The notes under the pieces: generated by a model | Seen by the model: only the letters and a program-made list of their open reading frames with translations | Told to the model about the DNA's origin: nothing | Databases searched by the model: none | Part shown: positions 59,353 through 64,000 of the stretch, piece after piece | Layout of the letters: each line of letters begins with the position of its first letter | Position numbering within the stretch: the first letter of the stretch is position 1 | DNA from: Flavobacterium tagetis | Lineage (GTDB): Bacteria; Bacteroidota; Bacteroidia; Flavobacteriales; Flavobacteriaceae | Reading direction: 5' to 3' | NCBI RefSeq assembly: GCF_016735615.1 | Contig: NZ_JAERSF010000003.1 | Coordinates: 620,001-684,000, forward strand | DNA length: 64,000 nucleotides | Program-made: the position numbers and the translations under genes

Positions 59353-62300
59353 ATGAAGCAAAAAGACTTTTTTTTCGGCCGACCACCGAAAAGCAATTCC
59401 TATTTATTAAAACAATTTTGTGTCGCAGTTTTATTCTTACTGCTGCCATTTATGAAAACGCAAGCTCAATGTAATACATTAGTCTGGTCGGATGAATTTA
59501 ATGGCACAACAGTAGATTTGACCAAATGGCAAAGTATTTCAGGAAACGGTTGTCCATCGCTCTGCGGATTTGGAAATGCTGAGGCGCAGCGCTACGACCC
59601 GAATCAGGCAACAATTGTAAAAGAAGGTACAAACAGCTATTTGAACATTCAGGCAAAATATGAGCCGAATGCTTCATTTCCAGATCAGCCTTATGCTTCT
59701 TCAAAATTGACAACAGAAGGAAAGTATTCTTTAAAATACGGAAGAGTTGAAGCTCGTATGAAGCTGTCTAACGGGCAGGGAGCATGGCCAGCTTTCTGGA
59801 TGCTTCCTGTAAACGGAAACTGGCCGTATACCGGTGAAATTGATATTATGGAAGCCAAACACAGGAATCCGCAATCTGTAGACGGAACGATTCATTATGA
59901 TGGAAACGGATATCATTTTACTGGCAGAAGCTATAGTTCTCCAACAGATTTATCTTCGGATTTTCATGTTTATGCGGTCGAATGGGGACCAAATTATATT
60001 AAATGGTTTGTTGATGATGTTTTATTTCACACCGCAACACCAAATACGACAGTTAATGGCGGATGGCCTTTTAACGATAGTCAGTTTTATATCATTTTAA
60101 ACCTTGCTGTTGGTAGTGCAGGAACGCCTTACACCAGTGTAAATGGAGCTGGAGTAGCGCCAGTTCCAGGTGATTTCCCAGCAAAATTACAAGTCGATTA
60201 TGTTCGTGTTTACGATGGGAGTTTTAAATATGCGGTAACAGGCGATAGCAAAGTATACCAAAATGAAACTAGTAAAACCTATTCTGTAAATGCAATTGCA
60301 GGGGCGACCTACAACTGGACTGTGCCAGCAGGAGCAACAATTGCATCAGGGCAGGGAACAAATTCGATTACTGTAAATTGGGGAACTTCTGGTGGAGATG
60401 TTTCTGTAGCTGCAACAGTGTCAGGCTGTAATGTTAATACGTATAAATTGGCGGTTACAACCGAGCCAGCATTGCCAGTAGAAAAAATACATGAAGATTT
60501 TCAAAGCAATCGAAATGTATTGTATCCTGTAAAAACGGGAGTCTTGACAGAAGCTGTTGCGAATCCTTCTGCCACAGGAATTAACACGTCAGCTTTGGTT
60601 GGAAAATACGTTCGAAATTCAACCGAATTATATGATGTTTTGAATATTAGAAATTTAACCATCACTAATGCGAATGATTATGTTTACGGAAGAAAAAGGC
60701 TTTCGTTTGATATTTATACTTCGGCTCCGGTTGGAACAAAAATATCCATGCAGTTGGAAAATAGCAATGTAACGACTGCAACCAATTATCCGTCAGGAAG
60801 ACATAGTGGTTTTAAAGCTACTACAACGGTTCAGAATAAATGGGAAACAATAGAATTTGAATTTGAAAAAGTAATTGACCCAAATACAAGTGCATTGGCG
60901 ATTAATAATGTTGTGATTCTTTTTGAATCGAATTCAAATTCTGGAGCGACGTATTATTTTGACAATCTGCTGACAAAAGCAGCACCAGAAAAACCAATTA
61001 TTGCAACAGATGTTCTGCAAAACTATGATGGAGCCAACAAAATCATAAAAGGAACTACAACGGGAACTTATTCTGTTGTGGCAAATCCAGGATCAAATTC
61101 GGTTAACTCTTCTGCAAATGTGGCAAAGTATGTCCGAAATGCATCAGAACAGTACGATGTACTTTTCTTTAATACACAAACTTCAATCGAAGATGCAGGT
61201 TTATTTAAAAATCAAACCAATAAAATCATGATCGATGTGTACACAACAGCACCAATTGGTACGGTTGTAAGTATGAATTTTGAAAATAGCGCGACTTCGC
61301 TTCCGGCTAATTATCCGACAGGAAGAAATAGTAGTTACGTAGCCATTACAACCAAACAAAATCAATGGGAAACGTTAACTTTCTACTATAATTCCAGTCC
61401 GGATGCTGGAACTTCGAATCTGGCAGTAAATCAAATGGTTTTATTGTTTAATTCGGGCTCGTATACAAGCGATACGTACTATTTTGATAATATCAGAATT
61501 GGTTCTACTAAACTTCCAGATACTTTTACGCCTGGTATTGTGTATGAAGATTATCAAACCATTCACAATATTACATTTAGAGATGCAATTGGAACTTATA
61601 CGGCAAATACCGCAAATCCAAATGCAAGCGGAATCAATACTTCTTCGAATGTTGGAAAATACGTTCGTAAGTCAACAGAATTGTATGATAACTTCTCATT
61701 CAATACGACTTTAAACAACATTGGAGATTTCAAAACGGGAACAAAAAAATTCGCGATGGATGTGTATACTTCTGCGCCAGTTGGATCAATCATTTCTTGG
61801 CAGGCAGAAAGCAGCGCTTCGGTTCCGTCCAATTATCCTGTTGGAAGACACAGTATTTATCAAGGAGTTGTAAAACAAAGCAACGCTTGGCATACCATAA
61901 CTTTTACATATGTAAGTACGCCAGATGCTTCGACACCAGATAATGATGTAAACCGTTTTGTTTTCTTGTTTGAACCGGGAACTAATTCTGGAAACACCTA
62001 TTATTTTGATAATCTGAGAGCTCTAAATTTAGTCTCTACAGAAACGCCAAATGTGAATTTAGCTTTGGCTAAAACAGCAACGGCTTCGACATTAGAAAAT
62101 ACGACTTTTACTGCAAACCAAGCAACAGACGGAGACGGAGGTACAAGATGGGCGAGTTCTTTTGCCAATGCAACGGAATGGATTTATGTTGATTTAGGAA
62201 GTAATTACTCTCTTAATCGCGTAGTATTAAAATGGGAAGCAGCTTATGCAACTCAGTACAAAGTACAGCTTTCGACAGATAATGTTTTCACCGAAAATGA

Positions 62301-62733
62301 AACCATTAGCACGCAAACTGCAAGCGATGGCGGAACTGATGATTTAACAGTAAGCGGAACAGGAAGATATCTGCGTATTTTATGTACAGCAAAAGCTTTG
62401 GCTCCTTATGGATATTCATTGTATGAAATTGAAGCTTACGGATCTTCGTCAACAGCTAGAATGGCTTTGAATGTTGCAGAAGAACCTCAGACGGCAGAAG
62501 AGGTTTTTGCTGTGTATCCAAATCCGACGACTAATTATGTTCAAGTTTCATCTCCTGAAAATTTGGACAATAAAGTCATTACGATTTATGACAACACAGG
62601 AAATCTGGTTCTGCAAAACAGACCTCAAGGAAATGAAAGCGTAATTGATATAAGTAAACTTCGTAGAGGAATCTACATTTTAAACTTCAAATCAGACCAG
62701 AAAAGTTGGAGCAAGAAGCTGATTAAGAAATAA
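59353..62733 (+). CDS. GH16 beta-1,3-glucanase with three internal repeat domains, a discoidin domain and a type IX sorting signal
   Basis: The 1126-residue secreted enzyme has a signal peptide (to about 39) and a GH16 domain (about 40-285). Catalytic E162, D164 and E167 lie in GEIDIMEAK. A PKD-like domain follows (about 290-375; YNWTVPAGATIASGQGTNSI). Three related domains of about 175 residues begin near 377, 551 and 728 (each with GKYVR.S.ELYD-like and GRHS/GRNS motifs). Then come an F5/8 type C (discoidin) domain (about 901-1040) and a type A sorting signal (VYPNPTTNYVQVSS to KKLIKK). It should hydrolyse laminarin-like glucans outside the cell. Confidence 0.94.
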   Translation: MKQKDFFFGRPPKSNSYLLKQFCVAVLFLLLPFMKTQAQCNTLVWSDEFNGTTVDLTKWQSISGNGCPSLCGFGNAEAQRYDPNQATIVKEGTNSYLNIQAKYEPNASFPDQPYASSKLTTEGKYSLKYGRVEARMKLSNGQGAWPAFWMLPVNGNWPYTGEIDIMEAKHRNPQSVDGTIHYDGNGYHFTGRSYSSPTDLSSDFHVYAVEWGPNYIKWFVDDVLFHTATPNTTVNGGWPFNDSQFYIILNLAVGSAGTPYTSVNGAGVAPVPGDFPAKLQVDYVRVYDGSFKYAVTGDSKVYQNETSKTYSVNAIAGATYNWTVPAGATIASGQGTNSITVNWGTSGGDVSVAATVSGCNVNTYKLAVTTEPALPVEKIHEDFQSNRNVLYPVKTGVLTEAVANPSATGINTSALVGKYVRNSTELYDVLNIRNLTITNANDYVYGRKRLSFDIYTSAPVGTKISMQLENSNVTTATNYPSGRHSGFKATTTVQNKWETIEFEFEKVIDPNTSALAINNVVILFESNSNSGATYYFDNLLTKAAPEKPIIATDVLQNYDGANKIIKGTTTGTYSVVANPGSNSVNSSANVAKYVRNASEQYDVLFFNTQTSIEDAGLFKNQTNKIMIDVYTTAPIGTVVSMNFENSATSLPANYPTGRNSSYVAITTKQNQWETLTFYYNSSPDAGTSNLAVNQMVLLFNSGSYTSDTYYFDNIRIGSTKLPDTFTPGIVYEDYQTIHNITFRDAIGTYTANTANPNASGINTSSNVGKYVRKSTELYDNFSFNTTLNNIGDFKTGTKKFAMDVYTSAPVGSIISWQAESSASVPSNYPVGRHSIYQGVVKQSNAWHTITFTYVSTPDASTPDNDVNRFVFLFEPGTNSGNTYYFDNLRALNLVSTETPNVNLALAKTATASTLENTTFTANQATDGDGGTRWASSFANATEWIYVDLGSNYSLNRVVLKWEAAYATQYKVQLSTDNVFTENETISTQTASDGGTDDLTVSGTGRYLRILCTAKALAPYGYSLYEIEAYGSSSTARMALNVAEEPQTAEEVFAVYPNPTTNYVQVSSPENLDNKVITIYDNTGNLVLQNRPQGNESVIDISKLRRGIYILNFKSDQKSWSKKLIKK

Positions 62734-62739
62734 TTTTAA

Positions 62740-62788
62740 ATCCGTTGGGTGCAATTCAAGGAGGGCATACCAGTTGCACCTGGCGGAT
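62740..62788 (+). ncRNA. Conserved-looking stem-loop between the GH16 and GH64 genes
   Basis: Starting 6 bp after the GH16 stop, ATCCG pairs with CGGAT. A 3+3 internal loop and a GGTGCAA/TTGCACC stem enclose a 19-base G-rich loop (ggagggcatacc). No T-run follows, so it is not an intrinsic terminator. A second small hairpin (GTCATT/AATGAC) follows at about 62795-62811. Confidence 0.45.
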
Positions 62789-62857
62789 CGTTTAGTCATT
62801 TGAAAATGACTTTGGTTTTAGAATCTAATTATTATGTAACCCCAAAATTATTTAGAT

Positions 62858-64000
62858 ATGAAAAACAATAAAATTCAAAGATTTTCTATTCTGACCGCAC
62901 TGTTCTTAGTGTTTTCGACTTTTATGTACGGTCAGGGACCAGTTCCTTTTACGATAAGTAATAATTCCACTTTTGCAGACAGCGATTTATATGTTGCCAT
63001 TGTGGGAATCGATTATACTACAGGAAACCACGTTTGGGTAAATGCCAAAACGAGTCAGGTTTTGCCAATGAGCGCTTCTTATAACACCGTTACAGGACCA
63101 ACTTATGGCGGAAACACGGGACCGGGACAAAACTCAAAATACGCAGCATGTTTTACAAAACTGAGTGAAATTCCAAATAAAACCTTCACTTTACCTTTAA
63201 TTGCGGGGTGCCGAGTTTTTATTTCTAAAGGTTCACAATTGTATTTTTATTTTTTCGGTGCCAGCGGAGCGCCCTCAGGATATGCTTCGCCAAATCCTCA
63301 GAATGCGACAGATCCGAATCAGGGAATTTTGTATGAAATGATCGAATTGACCAATAATCAATACGGTTTCTTCGGAAATCCAACACGTGTAGATTCATAC
63401 AAGTATCCAATGGGATTGGAGTTGTTTGGCGCTAACGGATACCAAAAGAAAGTAGGCGATTTGAAAAAACACGCTGATATTGTTGCCGCTTTTAAAGCAA
63501 ATGTTCCAGCAGAATTTCAAGGCTGTGTAAACGATGCAACGGGAGAAATTACTGCTCCGTCAAAAACTCCAGCTTATGCTGAAGGATCAGGTCCATACGC
63601 AAATTATTTAAAATCATATATCGACGCGATTTGGAACAAATACAAAAATGAAGATTTGATCTTTTATGCAGGAGATGCAGGAGTTTTTAAAGGAAGAGTT
63701 ATTGGTGAACAATTAGAAATGGTGGGACAGTCTGGAGCTTTTGTTGGAAGAACTGGACGCGTTCAAAACCGACCAACAACACAAGAAGCTCTTGAAGGAA
63801 AAGGTGTTTTGGACAGAAGATTGGTTGACGGAGATTTGGATTTAGTAATTCAGGCTCAGTTAACAGCAGCGATCAACCGACATGTGGTAAATACTACAAC
63901 GGCAAATCCAGGCCAGCAGAATTGGTACGATGCATCGAAATATTATCAAACAAACCCAACCAATCATTACTCTAAGTTTTGGCATTTGCCAGGAATTAAT
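62858..64000 (+). CDS. GH64 beta-1,3-glucanase (3' partial)
   Basis: An ATG at 62858 opens a frame that is still open at the window edge (381 codons). A signal peptide ends FSTFMYGQ. The thaumatin-like/GH64 region follows: PFTISNNSTFADSDLYVAIV, CRVFISKGSQLYFYFFG, LYEMIELTNNQYGFFGNPTRVD, GLELFG, and SYIDAIWNKYKNEDLIFYAG. GH64 enzymes release pentasaccharides from beta-1,3-glucan. With the preceding GH16 gene it marks a laminarin- or curdlan-type locus that continues beyond the window. Confidence 0.92.
   Translation, partial: MKNNKIQRFSILTALFLVFSTFMYGQGPVPFTISNNSTFADSDLYVAIVGIDYTTGNHVWVNAKTSQVLPMSASYNTVTGPTYGGNTGPGQNSKYAACFTKLSEIPNKTFTLPLIAGCRVFISKGSQLYFYFFGASGAPSGYASPNPQNATDPNQGILYEMIELTNNQYGFFGNPTRVDSYKYPMGLELFGANGYQKKVGDLKKHADIVAAFKANVPAEFQGCVNDATGEITAPSKTPAYAEGSGPYANYLKSYIDAIWNKYKNEDLIFYAGDAGVFKGRVIGEQLEMVGQSGAFVGRTGRVQNRPTTQEALEGKGVLDRRLVDGDLDLVIQAQLTAAINRHVVNTTTANPGQQNWYDASKYYQTNPTNHYSKFWHLPGIN

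Overview
The window is AT-rich DNA from a member of the Bacteroidota, almost certainly a Flavobacterium close to F. johnsoniae. This rests on type IX secretion and gliding-type proteins, SusC/SusD pairs, a hybrid two-component regulator, a Bacteroidota histone-H1-like peptide, TTG-N17-23-TAnnTTTG promoters, and many 'cgcaaag', 'cgcgatagcg' and 'catttcga' intergenic inverted repeats. No rRNA, tRNA, CRISPR array, transposase or phage gene was seen.

Layout. 1-3294: the end of a type IX adhesin (CHU_C domain), a PorP/SprF protein and a PorE-like TPR/PD40/OmpA protein. 3411-5434: two paralogous AraC regulators. 5870-8287: a soluble GAF-type histidine kinase and an NtrC-type sigma-54 activator. 8641-11820: a YcxB-like membrane protein, a possible degenerate receiver, a DUF4861 lipoprotein and a 58-residue histone-H1-like gene. 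11946-22776: an L-rhamnose catabolic locus (GntR regulator, RhaT, fused aldolase/dehydrogenase, isomerase, kinase) followed by lutABC, so rhamnose can go through lactaldehyde and lactate to pyruvate. 22849-23851: a YegP-like protein and an NlpE-like lipoprotein. 23980-31266: a periplasmic molybdenum aldehyde oxidoreductase (PaoABC type) with XdhC, a MocA-like nucleotidyltransferase and a cysteine desulfurase. 31578-32141: a DUF2911 protein.

32240-54888 is a polysaccharide utilization locus. It holds two GH2 enzymes, a GH88 unsaturated-uronyl hydrolase, SusD, SusC, a hybrid two-component system and a parallel beta-helix protein that may be a lyase. These are joined to hexuronate genes (UxuA, an SDR mannonate oxidoreductase, KDPG aldolase, a YhcH-family protein), a LacI regulator and a second DUF4861 protein. 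With the rhamnose locus 10 kb away, the inferred target is a rhamnose- and glucuronate-bearing glycan. 55103-55747 is a beta-phosphoglucomutase-like HAD protein. 56206-64000 is the start of a second locus, for beta-1,3-glucan: a propeller/LuxR regulator, a multidomain GH16 enzyme with a type IX sorting signal, and a GH64 enzyme cut by the window edge.

Most interesting items: a LacI gene whose helix-turn-helix has no ATG/GTG/TTG start, read from one of two face-to-face promoters that share one operator; a 30-residue transmembrane micro-ORF whose ATG sits about at the predicted susC transcript start; the unassigned beta-helix protein; a 20-bp direct repeat flanking the sigma-54 two-component genes; repeat-derived protein C-termini; and a strong stem-loop between the GH16 and GH64 genes.
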